Positions 18,654 to 27,599 of a stretch of DNA of 64,000 nucleotides are shown here, one piece after another; the stretch's first letter is position 1; each line of letters begins with the position of its first letter. Origin of the DNA: DATFVA01 sp963811905 (lineage in GTDB: Bacteria > Bacteroidota > Ignavibacteria > Ignavibacteriales > Ignavibacteriaceae). Below the pieces are notes generated by a model, which worked only from the letters and a program-made list of their open reading frames with translations, had not been told where the DNA came from and did not search any database. The DNA lies in assembly GCA_963811905.1 (NCBI GenBank), contig CAWETK010000015.1, forward strand, positions 124,001 to 188,000, given 5' to 3'. The position numbers and the translations under genes were made by a program.

Positions 18654-18760
18654 CTTATCTTCTTACCTTCTTACCTTCTTACCTTCTTACCTTCTTATCT
18701 TCTTATTCTTATCTTCTTACCTTCTTATCTTCTTCTCATCTTATCTTCTAACCTTCTAAC
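18654..18760. repeat. Imperfect 8-bp tandem repeat between LigD-part genes
   Basis: On the plus strand the unit CTTCTTAC (variants CTTCTTAT, ATCTTCTT) recurs about ten times. Read on the coding (minus) strand each unit gives GTAAGAAG, containing an AAGG-type sequence where units abut. It lies in the leader of the ligase gene, so slippage would change leader length and the number of ribosome-site-like sequences, but not a reading frame. Confidence 0.75.
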
Positions 18761-18779
18761 CCTCAGGTCACAGACCGAG

Positions 18780-19373
18780 CTACGAGCTCCGGCTAATCTC
18801 CCTCATAGTCCTTCCCGTAAGCACAGATTTCTTCTGCGTACTCACCGGGTTTCTTCGTGCATCAGCATAGTCATCCTTCATTTTAATCAGCATCCACCTG
18901 GCGTCTCTTCCTTTACCGGTTTTGATGAGTGCGTAGTCCCCCTTTATTTTAGTGCCATTAAGGAATATCTTCACTTCGCCTTTTTTCAGTGACTCCTCCA
19001 TGGTGGTCTCATTGCCATCATCATCCTTGTTAATATTTTCATATGTACCTGCATCCCATACCATTACCGTTCCGCCGCCGTATTGATCTTCGGGAATAAT
19101 CCCCTCAAAGTTCGCATAATCGAGAGGGTGATCTTCAGTGGGCATTGCAAGTTTTCTTTCCTTAGGATTTGTTGATGCGCCTTTTGGAACTGCCCACGAC
19201 TTCAGTACGCCGTCGACTTCGATTCTGAAATCGTAGTGAAGGTTAGAAGCATCGTGCTTCTGGATCACAAAAATATTTTTCTTTCCTTTCTTTTTGCTCC
19301 CTCCGAAAGGCTCTGCTGTTATTTTGAAATTTCTTTTCTTGTGGTACTCCTTCAAGAAATCTTTTTTACTCAT
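18780..19373 (-). CDS. LigD 3'-phosphoesterase domain protein
   Basis: This 197-residue protein is a free-standing LigD phosphoesterase domain, which trims 3'-phosphates and ribonucleotides at DNA ends. The signature regions are FVIQKHDASNLHYDFRIE (His40, His46, Asp48), SWAVPKG (59-65), EDHPLDYANFEG with His82, and QYGGGTVMVWD (98-107). It is first in the order phosphoesterase-ligase-polymerase on the minus strand. AAGGG lies just before the ATG. The SDR gene ends only 8 bp upstream, so it may share a transcript. Confidence 0.9.
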   Translation of the reverse strand: MSKKDFLKEYHKKRNFKITAEPFGGSKKKGKKNIFVIQKHDASNLHYDFRIEVDGVLKSWAVPKGASTNPKERKLAMPTEDHPLDYANFEGIIPEDQYGGGTVMVWDAGTYENINKDDDGNETTMEESLKKGEVKIFLNGTKIKGDYALIKTGKGRDARWMLIKMKDDYADARRNPVSTQKKSVLTGRTMREISRSS

Positions 19374-19381
19374 ATTTACCC

Positions 19382-20257
19382 TTATGTTATCCGGTTGACC
19401 TTTTTACCATTTAGTCCCTCTTTTGAATGTTTCAGCTTAAGCTTCCCGGCAGGAATGATCTTGTATTTTTCAGTGACATATTCGCCGGCAGGACCTCTTC
19501 CTATCGATATGCCTCCGTCTACAAAATAAAGCGCACCGGTTACAAAGCTGGCCTCATCGGAAGCAAGGAACGCAAATACGTTTGCAATCTCTTCGGGGTT
19601 ACCGTGTCTTCCCATAGGAGTACCTTTTAGAATGTCCGATTCCATTTCTACGGTCATAGGACTCACATCCGTATCATGCCATTGGGTATCGGTGGGACCG
19701 GGACAAACAACGTTAGCCCTCACTCCGTATTTTATCTGTTCGAGTGCCACGCCTCTGGTAAATGCAATCATAAAACCTTTTGAACCGCCATACGGCGAGC
19801 AGTCGGGCTGTCCGATGGTACCCGCTTCAGATCCGGTACTGACAATATTTCCCCTGCTCTTCTGAAGATAAGGCAGAGCGAATTTTGTCATAAGAAAGGC
19901 CGAACGGGTATTCATCTTCATCATATAATCAAAATCGTCAACGGGAAAATTTTCCGTGGACGCTACCGTTTGAAATGTGCCGGCATTATTTACAAGGATA
20001 TCAAGTCTTCCGAATGTATCTATTGCCATTTTGACGCAGGTTTCCGCAGTTCCGGCTTCAGACACATCTCCCTCGAAAGCAGCGGCTTCACCTTTCTCAT
20101 CTTTTATTTCGTTTACCACTTCCTCAACAGGGTCTGATGGAAGTCCGCATACAATCACCTTCGCCCCTTCCGATACAAACTTCTTGCAGATTGCTTCGCC
20201 GATGCCTGTAGCACCGCCTGTTATTATCGCAACTTTATCTTTTAATTTATCAGACAT
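19382..20257 (-). CDS. Short-chain dehydrogenase/reductase
   Basis: This 291-residue SDR-family NAD(P)-dependent oxidoreductase has the cofactor motif TGGATGIG (13-20), NNAG (90-93), catalytic Ser143 region and the YGGSK pair Tyr156/Lys160, followed by PGPTDT. A C-terminal tail of about 40 residues beyond the core ends in basic residues. The substrate is unknown; the closest styles are 3-oxoacyl-ACP reductase and glucose dehydrogenase types. AGGT precedes the ATG. The LigD phosphoesterase gene follows 8 bp downstream. Confidence 0.9.
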   Translation of the reverse strand: MSDKLKDKVAIITGGATGIGEAICKKFVSEGAKVIVCGLPSDPVEEVVNEIKDEKGEAAAFEGDVSEAGTAETCVKMAIDTFGRLDILVNNAGTFQTVASTENFPVDDFDYMMKMNTRSAFLMTKFALPYLQKSRGNIVSTGSEAGTIGQPDCSPYGGSKGFMIAFTRGVALEQIKYGVRANVVCPGPTDTQWHDTDVSPMTVEMESDILKGTPMGRHGNPEEIANVFAFLASDEASFVTGALYFVDGGISIGRGPAGEYVTEKYKIIPAGKLKLKHSKEGLNGKKVNRIT

Positions 20258-20370
20258 TATACTACCTGAAATTTTTTATTAATCTATCTTAATCGTAAAT
20301 GAACTTTGGTGATTCATATCGCTTAAAATTTTCTTAGATTTGGTCACGAAGATTGAAATTTGCGGAATTG

Positions 20371-20467
20371 TAAAGCGAAACACTGTTCCTCACTACATTC
20401 GAAACCTGTTCGCTCACGTACATCAATGTAAAGCGAAACGCCGTTTCGCTCTTGTACATCATTGTAA
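20371..20467. repeat. Palindromic repeat array related to the 52.8-kb element
   Basis: AGCGAAACG (20432-20440) and CGTTTCGCT (20442-20450) form a perfect 9-bp palindrome around a single C. A degenerate copy lies at about 20374-20394. The palindrome is bracketed by TGTAAAG direct repeats. The same motif with an 8-bp arm recurs at 52840-52858 inside a mobile-looking element. It lies immediately upstream of the cupin gene. Confidence 0.7.
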
Positions 20468-20528
20468 AGCAATCCGTCAGAGCCGGACTGTTTTGCTTAT
20501 TATTATTATTAAAACAAGGAGGAAAGTA

Positions 20529-20894
20529 TTGCCTGACCATATCATATCATCGTCAGTTATAAAAGCTGCCGGGAATAAACCAAAGATAATAGAGGAATTT
20601 ATCGGAAGAGTGAATTCGAAATCGGCAGAGGTAAGCATTGCGAAGATGAAGAGTCCTGAAGGATGGGTTGAGCCGGGACAAACCCCCGAATTTGATGAGT
20701 ATACTATAGTGCTGAAAGGAATACTGCGGGTTACATCAAAGGACGCTACGTACAACGTTAAAGCCGGCGAAGCAATAATGACACATAAAGGAGAATGGAT
20801 ACAGTACAGCACTCCTGAGCCCGAAGGAGCGGAATATATTGCCGTGTGTTTGCCGGCATATTCACCCGATACTGTCCACAGGGACAACCAATAA
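20529..20894 (+). CDS. Cupin-domain protein
   Basis: This small single-domain cupin of about 121 residues has the conserved PGQTPEFDEYTIVLKGILRV segment and the second motif NVKAGEAIMTHKGEWIQYS. I place the start at the TTG at 20529: AAGGAGG at 20516-20522 lies six bases upstream, and everything before it derives from the palindromic repeats. The metal-binding His residues typical of enzymatic cupins are sparse, so a binding or sensing role is possible. The GNAT gene follows 43 bp later on the same strand. Confidence 0.82.
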   Translation: MPDHIISSSVIKAAGNKPKIIEEFIGRVNSKSAEVSIAKMKSPEGWVEPGQTPEFDEYTIVLKGILRVTSKDATYNVKAGEAIMTHKGEWIQYSTPEPEGAEYIAVCLPAYSPDTVHRDNQ

Positions 20895-20937
20895 CCAATG
20901 ACCAACCACAATTTTATAAACATAAGCGGATTAAATT

Positions 20938-21753
20938 ATGCTCACAACAACGCTATTCAGATCAATTGCATCATGCGAAGTAAACGCCTGGCAGGATATG
21001 TACAATGCAGCCGGAGGAGAACTTTCTGATAAATTCGGTATCAAGGTATTTTCAATTGGTTCCGCATGCACAGCGCTCGTGAAAAATATTGACATTCTCG
21101 GCTTCAATCGTGTAATCGGGTTAGGATTGTTTCAGACTGCAACCGAGCAGATGGTTGACATCATTATTTCCAAGTACAAAGATGCAGGTATAGGCAGGTT
21201 CTTTATACAGATTCATCCTGAAGCCGCACCGGCGCAGTTAAAGGACTGGTTTGAGAAGCGAAATATTCATCATTACAATAACTGGGTGAAACATTACCGA
21301 AGCGTGGAAAATCCTCCCGTGGTGGAAACGGACCTGGAAATAAGGGAAGTGAGCAGCAATAAGGAAGCACAGAGATTCGGAGATATTATAACGGATAGTT
21401 TTGAGTGGCCGGGAGAAATGAGCTCGTGGTTCACAAATCTTGTAGGCAGAAAATGCTGGAAGACCTACCTTGCGTTTGAAGGAGACGATCCGGTTGCCGC
21501 CGCCTCACTTTATGTTAAAGACGACTGCGGATGGCTTTCATTCGCCAGCACTCTACCCGGCTGGAGGGGAAAAGGTGCACAGACCGCTCTGATTGCAAGA
21601 AGAATACAGGATGCCGCAGAACTAGGCTGTAAGGTTCTTACAGTGGAAACTGCTGAAGACAACGAAAAGAAGAGATCACGATCCCTTTCCAACATTCAAA
21701 AGATGGGATTTGAAGTCGCCTTCATCCGCCCTAATTTCCTGTGGAAAGCTTAA
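20938..21753 (+). CDS. GNAT-family N-acetyltransferase
   Basis: This 271-residue protein has a C-terminal GNAT fold (about 130-270) with the acetyl-CoA pyrophosphate-binding region WRGKGAQTALIARR and a final LSNIQKMGFEVAF segment. The N-terminal 125 residues form a degenerate, possibly second GNAT-like half. The substrate is unknown. The ribosome site is weak. It probably shares a transcript with the cupin gene. Confidence 0.82.
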   Translation: MLTTTLFRSIASCEVNAWQDMYNAAGGELSDKFGIKVFSIGSACTALVKNIDILGFNRVIGLGLFQTATEQMVDIIISKYKDAGIGRFFIQIHPEAAPAQLKDWFEKRNIHHYNNWVKHYRSVENPPVVETDLEIREVSSNKEAQRFGDIITDSFEWPGEMSSWFTNLVGRKCWKTYLAFEGDDPVAAASLYVKDDCGWLSFASTLPGWRGKGAQTALIARRIQDAAELGCKVLTVETAEDNEKKRSRSLSNIQKMGFEVAFIRPNFLWKA

Positions 21754-21985
21754 TTGCAGCGTCCGACCCGGGCATCTTAGTTTCCTGCAAATTTGCAGAA
21801 GGGAAAATTCTACAGCGATCGGTTATGTATACAAAGTTGCTCAGGAAGTTCGGGTTTTCTGATCAGGATGTTGTAGTTTTCCAGAGGTAGTTTTTTTATA
21901 GTTCAACCTCTTCTCCGGGCATATTTATTAATTATCTTCCTGAAAATGGCTCCCACCACATCCCGGTCCTAATCCCCGAATGATT

Positions 21986-23200
21986 TTAATCGTTCAGGGT
22001 AATCTTCCTGAGGAATAGCAGCGAGAAGAACGAGACTAAACTCATCAAAATAAATGCTGCAGGATACCCTGCCCCGGCGGTTATATTTCCTCCTGCCCAG
22101 GCCGACCATGCTTCGCATCCGTTTGTAGCAGCCATAAAGGTTGAGAATTGCGTTGCTCCTAATTTGCGATTTGTAAGATCCATAAATAGTGCATATGAGG
22201 ATGCAGTAAAGATCCCGATAAACAAATAGATCGCCGTCAGAATGGAAATGACAAAAACATCAGAAAGACCGCTGACAAAATAATCACCCAGCGAAAGAAG
22301 AATAATTAAGGATGCAAATCCGGTAAGAGATAAACCAACCGTTTTCTTCCTTCCGATTTTATCCGATAATCTTCCCCCGATTATCCCTCCCGCCAGCATT
22401 GCAATTACTGAAGGAACGCTGAAGAAAATTCCGATTACCTGTTGTGAAACATTCCTGTCAACAAGGTAAGGACCAGCTAATGCACCCAGTGCTTCGAATC
22501 CTGACGCACCGATAAGTGCAAACATAATACCGAACCAGGTGGAAGGTTTTCTGAAAGCTTTCAGAAAATGCTGAAGGAAATCTCTTAAATTTTCTTTGTT
22601 CTCTGATTTTTTTTCGTCCGGTTCTTTTGTAAAAAGAAGCAATATAAGCGAGAACCAGATAAATAAGATCAGCAACGGGAAAAGCCATTTCCAGCCTATC
22701 CATGCTGCTGCCAGCAAAGCTCCCCCGCCGAATAAACTTCTGCCTGTAAGCATTCCGGCATTCATATAGCCATTTATGATTCCTCTTTCACTCTCCGAAA
22801 TAGTGTTGATTGCAAATGCATCTATAGATACATCCTGGGTAGAAGCCGCCAGCGCATGAACAATGAGGATAATCCTTATCACATCAAAATTATCCGACAG
22901 ATTAAGGAACATCAAAGGAATGAATGTAAGTCCCATTATTATCTGCATTGAGATAATCCACCCCTTGAAACCCCATCGTGAAGAATGTAATGTGTCCACC
23001 AGAGGAGCCCAGATGAATTTTAATGCCCAGGGAAAGACAAGTATTGCCGTAAGTGAAGTGATCCGATCGACAGGAATCTTCTGAAGCCGCAGCATTGTTG
23101 GAAGAGCCCACCATATAAACCCAATAGGAGCGCCTTCACTCATATATAAAAAGGCGAAGAGTAATTTCCTTCCGGATGGTTTATCTATAAGGTTCGTCAA
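21986..23200 (-). CDS. MFS transporter, AmpG/RhtX-like
   Basis: This 404-residue, 12-segment permease starts with the AmpG-like pattern FLYMSEGAPIGFIWWALP and PWALKFIWAPLVD in the first loop; the loop GGRLSDKIGRKK marks the second half. Relatives carry muropeptides, siderophores or acetyl-CoA, so the solute cannot be told. The start appears to be TTG at 23200; an ATG eight bases upstream is out of frame and the next in-frame Met lies inside the first membrane segment. No partner gene is adjacent. Confidence 0.8.
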   Translation of the reverse strand: MTNLIDKPSGRKLLFAFLYMSEGAPIGFIWWALPTMLRLQKIPVDRITSLTAILVFPWALKFIWAPLVDTLHSSRWGFKGWIISMQIIMGLTFIPLMFLNLSDNFDVIRIILIVHALAASTQDVSIDAFAINTISESERGIINGYMNAGMLTGRSLFGGGALLAAAWIGWKWLFPLLILFIWFSLILLLFTKEPDEKKSENKENLRDFLQHFLKAFRKPSTWFGIMFALIGASGFEALGALAGPYLVDRNVSQQVIGIFFSVPSVIAMLAGGIIGGRLSDKIGRKKTVGLSLTGFASLIILLSLGDYFVSGLSDVFVISILTAIYLFIGIFTASSYALFMDLTNRKLGATQFSTFMAATNGCEAWSAWAGGNITAGAGYPAAFILMSLVSFFSLLFLRKITLND

Positions 23201-23345
23201 TAGGTCATTCCCGATTCTGTATAGATATATAAAGGCCAGGAAAGCCGTCTGCCGGAGATGACAGGTCTTTAACTATTGGTTAGGTTACCGTGTTCAATCC
23301 CGGATCATGCCTTACTGCTGAAGATAGGAAAATTATGGATAAACG

Positions 23346-23771
23346 TCAGTTAACGGGAGGAAGGATTTCTGTTTTGAGGATACTGTCGTGTTTTTTGCTC
23401 CTGGAAGCTACAAAGAGGATAAGGAAAAATAATCCTGCCAGTGCAAACCCCGCTAGCGATGATATGAGCTCATCTTTAAAGATCATCATACCTGCAGCTG
23501 CGCCGAATACTACAAGGAAAACCGGAAACCCGTAAAGAAGGAATGCGGCTTCGAGGATTCTGCTTCCCCTGACCGATATCCTTACCCTGTCGCCTTCCAT
23601 CCCGCCGAAAGTATTTTCAACCGATAAGGTTCTGCCGCCCGAATCATTATTTCTGCATACGATTTTTGCTAAGCATTCCCTGCAGTTCCCCTGGTCTGCC
23701 AGAATAATTTCAGCAAACCCATTACAGACGGATGAGATAGTTCCTACTTCTATGAATTTCTCATCAAACAT
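23346..23771 (-). CDS. rseC: RseC/SoxR-reducing-system family membrane protein
   Basis: This 141-residue protein has the RseC layout: an N-terminal beta domain with a Cys cluster (CRECLAKIVC, about 30-39) that may bind a metal or Fe-S centre, followed by two membrane segments (about 73-92 and 98-118). RseC-like proteins are repeatedly linked to Rnf/Rsx complexes, where they are thought to act in the reducing system for SoxR. It overlaps the end of rnfB by 8 bp and is the last gene of this Rnf operon. Confidence 0.87.
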   Translation of the reverse strand: MFDEKFIEVGTISSVCNGFAEIILADQGNCRECLAKIVCRNNDSGGRTLSVENTFGGMEGDRVRISVRGSRILEAAFLLYGFPVFLVVFGAAAGMMIFKDELISSLAGFALAGLFFLILFVASRSKKHDSILKTEILPPVN

Positions 23772-24597
23772 TTTCGCTGCCTGCCGTCACTGCTTCTCTG
23801 GTCCGGATAAGATCTATGGCTTTTGTGCTGCATTTATCAAGCGGTATCTTTGATATCTCAAGTTTACCATAATCTATTATAGCAAGATTGTTTTCCATTA
23901 TTACTCCGCCGTCAGATTTGCGGGCACATATCTGGCAGCCGATGCAGGATACCGAGCAGACTTTCCGCGATGTTTTCGGGTCATCCTGATTCTTACAGAA
24001 AACGAATAACTCCCTGTCCTGCGGATGCATTTCGATGACGCCGCGAGGACAGGCTTTTGCACATAGTCCGCATCCGGTACATAAGTCATCAATAACTACC
24101 GGGAGACCATTCTCACTCATATACATAGCATTGAACTGGCAGGCAGAAACGCAGTCGCCTTCGCCCAGGCATCCATAAAGACAGAGCTTTTCCCCTCCTG
24201 ATACAAGAGCCTGAACTGCACAGTTTTGGGGACCGGAATAACGTACTTCCTTAAACGCTGCTTCTTTCTTTCCGCCCCGGCATAAGACCCTGGCTTTCAA
24301 ACTAACCACATCACCTCCGTCAATACCGAGTATTAACGAAATATCATCGACCACATCTTTACCGCCGACGGGACAGCCGTTGAGAGCCGCTTTGCCTTCA
24401 ACAACTTTCACGGCAAAATCGTAGCATCCGGCATTTCCGCATGCACCGCAATTTGCATTTGGAAGTACTTCGTTTATCTTCTCTATTTTCGGATCTTCTA
24501 TCACACTTAGTTTTCTGTCGGCGATAGCAAGGGCTCCCGCTAAGAATAATCCCAGTCCTCCCATAGTTGAAACTGCTATAATTACTATCCCATCCAT
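23764..24597 (-). CDS. rnfB: Rnf complex subunit B (Fe-S protein)
   Basis: This 277-residue RnfB has an N-terminal membrane anchor (about 3-25), the CGACGNAGC motif (54-62) with a following CP for the membrane-proximal 4Fe-4S cluster, and a ferredoxin-like module including CTGCGLCAKACP (168-179) plus further Cys groups. It is the likely entry point for ferredoxin electrons. It begins with GAGG before its ATG, 2 bp after apbE ends. Its placement after apbE and away from rnfC-A departs from the common rnfABCDGE order. Confidence 0.94.
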   Translation of the reverse strand: MDGIVIIAVSTMGGLGLFLAGALAIADRKLSVIEDPKIEKINEVLPNANCGACGNAGCYDFAVKVVEGKAALNGCPVGGKDVVDDISLILGIDGGDVVSLKARVLCRGGKKEAAFKEVRYSGPQNCAVQALVSGGEKLCLYGCLGEGDCVSACQFNAMYMSENGLPVVIDDLCTGCGLCAKACPRGVIEMHPQDRELFVFCKNQDDPKTSRKVCSVSCIGCQICARKSDGGVIMENNLAIIDYGKLEISKIPLDKCSTKAIDLIRTREAVTAGSENV

Positions 24598-24599
24598 TT

Positions 24600-25589
24600 T
24601 TACCTCAACATATATTTTCTGAAGCCCGATGAAAAATATTCATTATCATTCCGGTCAATGATATATACTTCAGCATCAGCAAGATTCTCAGTCAGGCGTA
24701 TCCCGGCTTCCGGTCCCATTACAAATATTCCAGTAGCCAGTGCATCCGCAGTCATATCATCATCTGCAATTACCGTAACACTTTTACAATGCATTGAAGG
24801 ATAACCATCGGCAGGATTAATAATATGACAATATCTTATCCCATCCTCTTCAAAGTACTGCTCATAGTTCCCGGAAGTTGCAACGGCTTTTCCGTTTAAT
24901 TTTAACTCCCTTACAATCCCGTTCATATCATCAGGATCCCTTATCCCGATAACCCAGTCATTCCCCAGCTGCCTTATCTCGCCGCCGGCATTGATCAATG
25001 CATTCCCAATGCCGTTTTCTTTAAGAATATCAATTCCCCGGTCGACAGCGTACCCTTTTGCAATGGCCCCCAGATTGAACCTTACATTATTTTCCTTCTG
25101 CAGCATGCTTCCGGGCAGCAGGGAAATATTTTCCCATCCGCAGCATGACAGAGCTTTCTTTATATTTTCATCAGAGGGACGGGCAGGAATTCCTCCCTCA
25201 CCAAACCCCCATAAATCGGTGAGTGAATCGAGTGCTACATCAAAAGTCTTCCCCGTAATTTTCCATATGTCATTGCATTTTTCAAGCAGGGCATACAGCT
25301 CACTATCGATGATAAAACAATCTGATAAGGAATTATTTATCTGACCGATAATACTTCCCTCTTTGTATACCGAAAATAAATTATCGATTCTCCTGAATTC
25401 TTCGAATACCCTGCTTGCAGCGTCCTCGGCTTTCTCCGTATCGTCATTCCTTATTTTGATCTCGACAATTGTTCCGAGAACTACCGATGTCCTTTTTATC
25501 TCAGAAGGGTTATCCCTTCCGGTGTAAGCAAGGTAGAAACCTGCCGCAAAGAGAACAGACACAACTATATATTGTAATGTATTTTTCAT
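24600..25589 (-). CDS. apbE: FAD:protein FMN transferase
   Basis: ApbE transfers FMN from FAD onto Thr residues of exported proteins. The 329-residue protein has an N-terminal membrane anchor or signal, the NLGAIAKGYAVDR flavin-binding segment, NAGGEIRQLG, and the C-terminal Mg/FAD motif DDMTADALATGIFVMG. Its placement inside the Rnf operon indicates that RnfD and RnfG, which both carry flavinylation motifs, are its substrates. Its ATG overlaps the stop of the NusG_II-domain gene by 4 bp. Confidence 0.94.
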   Translation of the reverse strand: MKNTLQYIVVSVLFAAGFYLAYTGRDNPSEIKRTSVVLGTIVEIKIRNDDTEKAEDAASRVFEEFRRIDNLFSVYKEGSIIGQINNSLSDCFIIDSELYALLEKCNDIWKITGKTFDVALDSLTDLWGFGEGGIPARPSDENIKKALSCCGWENISLLPGSMLQKENNVRFNLGAIAKGYAVDRGIDILKENGIGNALINAGGEIRQLGNDWVIGIRDPDDMNGIVRELKLNGKAVATSGNYEQYFEEDGIRYCHIINPADGYPSMHCKSVTVIADDDMTADALATGIFVMGPEAGIRLTENLADAEVYIIDRNDNEYFSSGFRKYMLR

Positions 25590-26317
25590 GATTCAAAACG
25601 AATTATTATTTTATTGGGAGCACATGCAATAATTCCCTGCTGATCGGAAAGAATGGTGTGCTCACATATCTTATTCCTGCAGCAGGAACTGTTGACTCTT
25701 GCAATTCCTTCTGAATAAGAGACGTGTGTTTTCCCTATTGCTCCGTCAATTGGTATATCTCTATAACTTTTGCCGGCTTTAAGTACCCCGGTAATTCCTT
25801 TTTCATTTTCAATAATGATTTTCTTTTCCCTATGGATTAAACTATCGAACAGGTTTTCCTCTTTATATTCGGCGGTGAAAAGATAAGAAGCTTTAAGATT
25901 CTTCATATCATTTCTAAGCTGCAGAAACGAATAACTGAAATCTTCCTCAGGGATATAAACCGGATTTTTATCATCACTTATTACCAGGTCAGACTGAAAG
26001 GGATGATTCAGCCGCTGTACCCGGTATACTATTGAGCCTTTCCGGCTGTAATATGAAGCGACTGCCTCATTATCAAAACCTATGATTGAATGTCTTATCC
26101 TGCTGTCACCGCAGATATCAGCTTCTGTACAGCTCTTTACTTTTTTCCGGAATAATGCAACGAGTCTTTTTATATACTTCTCATCAGGCGGGAGAAAGCT
26201 GTGAACAGAAAAACGGTAACCGGAACCCGCAGTAAATAATTTGCCTGCTGAATACCCGCCGCCGAGGGCAGCAGCCGATATCCCGCTAAGCTTTAAGAAA
26301 TTACGACGTGTTATCAT
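25586..26317 (-). CDS. Twin-arginine signal protein with C-terminal NusG_II-like domain
   Basis: This 243-residue protein begins MITRRNFLKLSG, a twin-arginine export signal. The last 80 or so residues match the NusG_II domain: GIARVNSSCCRNKIC, then IIACAPNKIIIRF, with a CXnC pattern. The middle region is unrecognised. The ATG at 26317 has GGAGGAG six bases upstream; a TTG five codons earlier is unlikely. NusG_II proteins are often found next to rnf and apbE genes, but their role is unknown. Its place between rnfA and apbE suggests an exported accessory factor of the Rnf complex. Confidence 0.8.
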   Translation of the reverse strand: MITRRNFLKLSGISAAALGGGYSAGKLFTAGSGYRFSVHSFLPPDEKYIKRLVALFRKKVKSCTEADICGDSRIRHSIIGFDNEAVASYYSRKGSIVYRVQRLNHPFQSDLVISDDKNPVYIPEEDFSYSFLQLRNDMKNLKASYLFTAEYKEENLFDSLIHREKKIIIENEKGITGVLKAGKSYRDIPIDGAIGKTHVSYSEGIARVNSSCCRNKICEHTILSDQQGIIACAPNKIIIRFES

Positions 26318-26344
26318 TTTTATCTCCTCCAATTAATTCCTTTA

Positions 26345-26917
26345 TTATATCATTCCGGCAAATCCCATAAATGCCAGAGCTAAAAGTCCAGCGACTATCA
26401 GCGTAATTGGGGCGCCTTTGAAAGCTGCGGGTACATCCGCTAGTTCAAGTTCCTCCCTTATTCCCGCCATAATCGCAAGTGCGAGAGTAAAGCCAGCCCC
26501 GGCACCCGCTCCGAAGAAGATGCTCTCAAGAAAATTGTAATCTCTCATCACGAGGAGGAGAGCAAGTCCCAGTATTGCGCAGTTGGTTGTTATGAGAGGC
26601 AGAAAAATTCCAAGGGCACGGTAAAGGGGCTGTGATACTTTCTTTATGAACATTTCAACGAACTGCACCAGGGAGGCTATTACAAGTATGAATGAAGGGA
26701 TCTCGAGGAACTCAAGTTTATAAGGAACCAGCAGCATGTTGAAAAGGAGCCAGCTGACGATGGCCGTTATGACCATTACGAAAGTGGTAGCCATGCCCAT
26801 TGATAGTGCGGATGACAGCTTGTTTGATACTCCGATAAAGGGGCATATGCCGAGAAAATAGGAAAGAACAAAATTATTAACTATTGCTGCAGATATAAAA
26901 ATTATAATGTACTGCAT
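26345..26917 (-). CDS. rnfA: Rnf complex subunit A
   Basis: This membrane protein of 190 residues from the ATG at 26917 has six membrane segments and the RnfA/NqrE signature NNFVLSYFLGICPFIGVS. The ATG lies directly after the rnfE stop, with GGAG six bases upstream; an upstream extension of six codons lies within rnfE. RnfA and RnfE form an inverted pair in the membrane that binds an Fe-S centre through conserved cysteines. Confidence 0.94.
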   Translation of the reverse strand: MQYIIIFISAAIVNNFVLSYFLGICPFIGVSNKLSSALSMGMATTFVMVITAIVSWLLFNMLLVPYKLEFLEIPSFILVIASLVQFVEMFIKKVSQPLYRALGIFLPLITTNCAILGLALLLVMRDYNFLESIFFGAGAGAGFTLALAIMAGIREELELADVPAAFKGAPITLIVAGLLALAFMGFAGMI

Positions 26918-26918
26918 A

Positions 26919-27599
26919 TTATGCTCCGGCTTCAATTAACTGTTTATCTTCAGTCTTTAGCGTGTACTTTTGCCTCAATGCTTCATTTGAAATTCTTTCT
27001 TTCCTGGCCGTGTAGAAATTTGCCAGCCCCATCAGTAGTCCAAGAGTAAGAAATGCACCCGCCGGCAGTATCATAATAATCATTGGGTCATAGTTCCGGG
27101 GAAGTAAAATGTACCCGAGAATGGTCCCCGATCCCAGCACCTCTCTGATGCTGCCAAGAACAAAAAGAGAGATAAGAAATCCTGTACCGTTTCCAAGTGC
27201 GTCCAGGAAAGAACGGAAGACAGTATTTTTTGAGGCGAATGCTTCTGCCCTACCCAGTATTATACAATTCACAACAATTAAAGGAATGAAAGGACCGAGC
27301 GCCTTACTTAACGCGGGGAAGGCAGCTTTCATAACGAGATCAACTATGGTTACGAATGTTGCAATAATTACTATGTAGGCGGCTATCCTTACCTGGTTCG
27401 GGATCATTTTCCTGACCATCGAAATTATCACGCTTGAAAAGATCAGCACAAAGGTAGTGGCCAGCGCCATTGCAATTCCATTTATAGCGGAAACGGTTAC
27501 TGCAAGTGTGGGACACATTCCGAGGATTTGCTTAAAAGTAGGATTGATGTCCCATAAACCTTTCAGGTATTCCCGGCTGAATGAGACCTGTTTCTTCAT
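26919..27599 (-). CDS. rnfE: Rnf complex subunit E
   Basis: This 226-residue, six-segment membrane protein has the RnfE/NqrD signature KGLWDINPTFKQILGMCP near the N terminus and a soluble C-terminal tail. It pairs with RnfA. Its start overlaps the rnfG stop by 4 bp and its stop abuts rnfA, consistent with tight translational coupling. Confidence 0.94.
   Translation of the reverse strand: MKKQVSFSREYLKGLWDINPTFKQILGMCPTLAVTVSAINGIAMALATTFVLIFSSVIISMVRKMIPNQVRIAAYIVIIATFVTIVDLVMKAAFPALSKALGPFIPLIVVNCIILGRAEAFASKNTVFRSFLDALGNGTGFLISLFVLGSIREVLGSGTILGYILLPRNYDPMIIMILPAGAFLTLGLLMGLANFYTARKERISNEALRQKYTLKTEDKQLIEAGA

Noticed and set aside
18650..18760. Tandem repeats considered as a CRISPR array
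   Set aside because: The units are 8 bp, contiguous and have no spacers.
21785..21798. Perfect palindrome CTGCAAATTTGCAG between convergent genes
   Set aside because: It is short, has no T-run on either side and is not near a gene start; I cannot assign a role.
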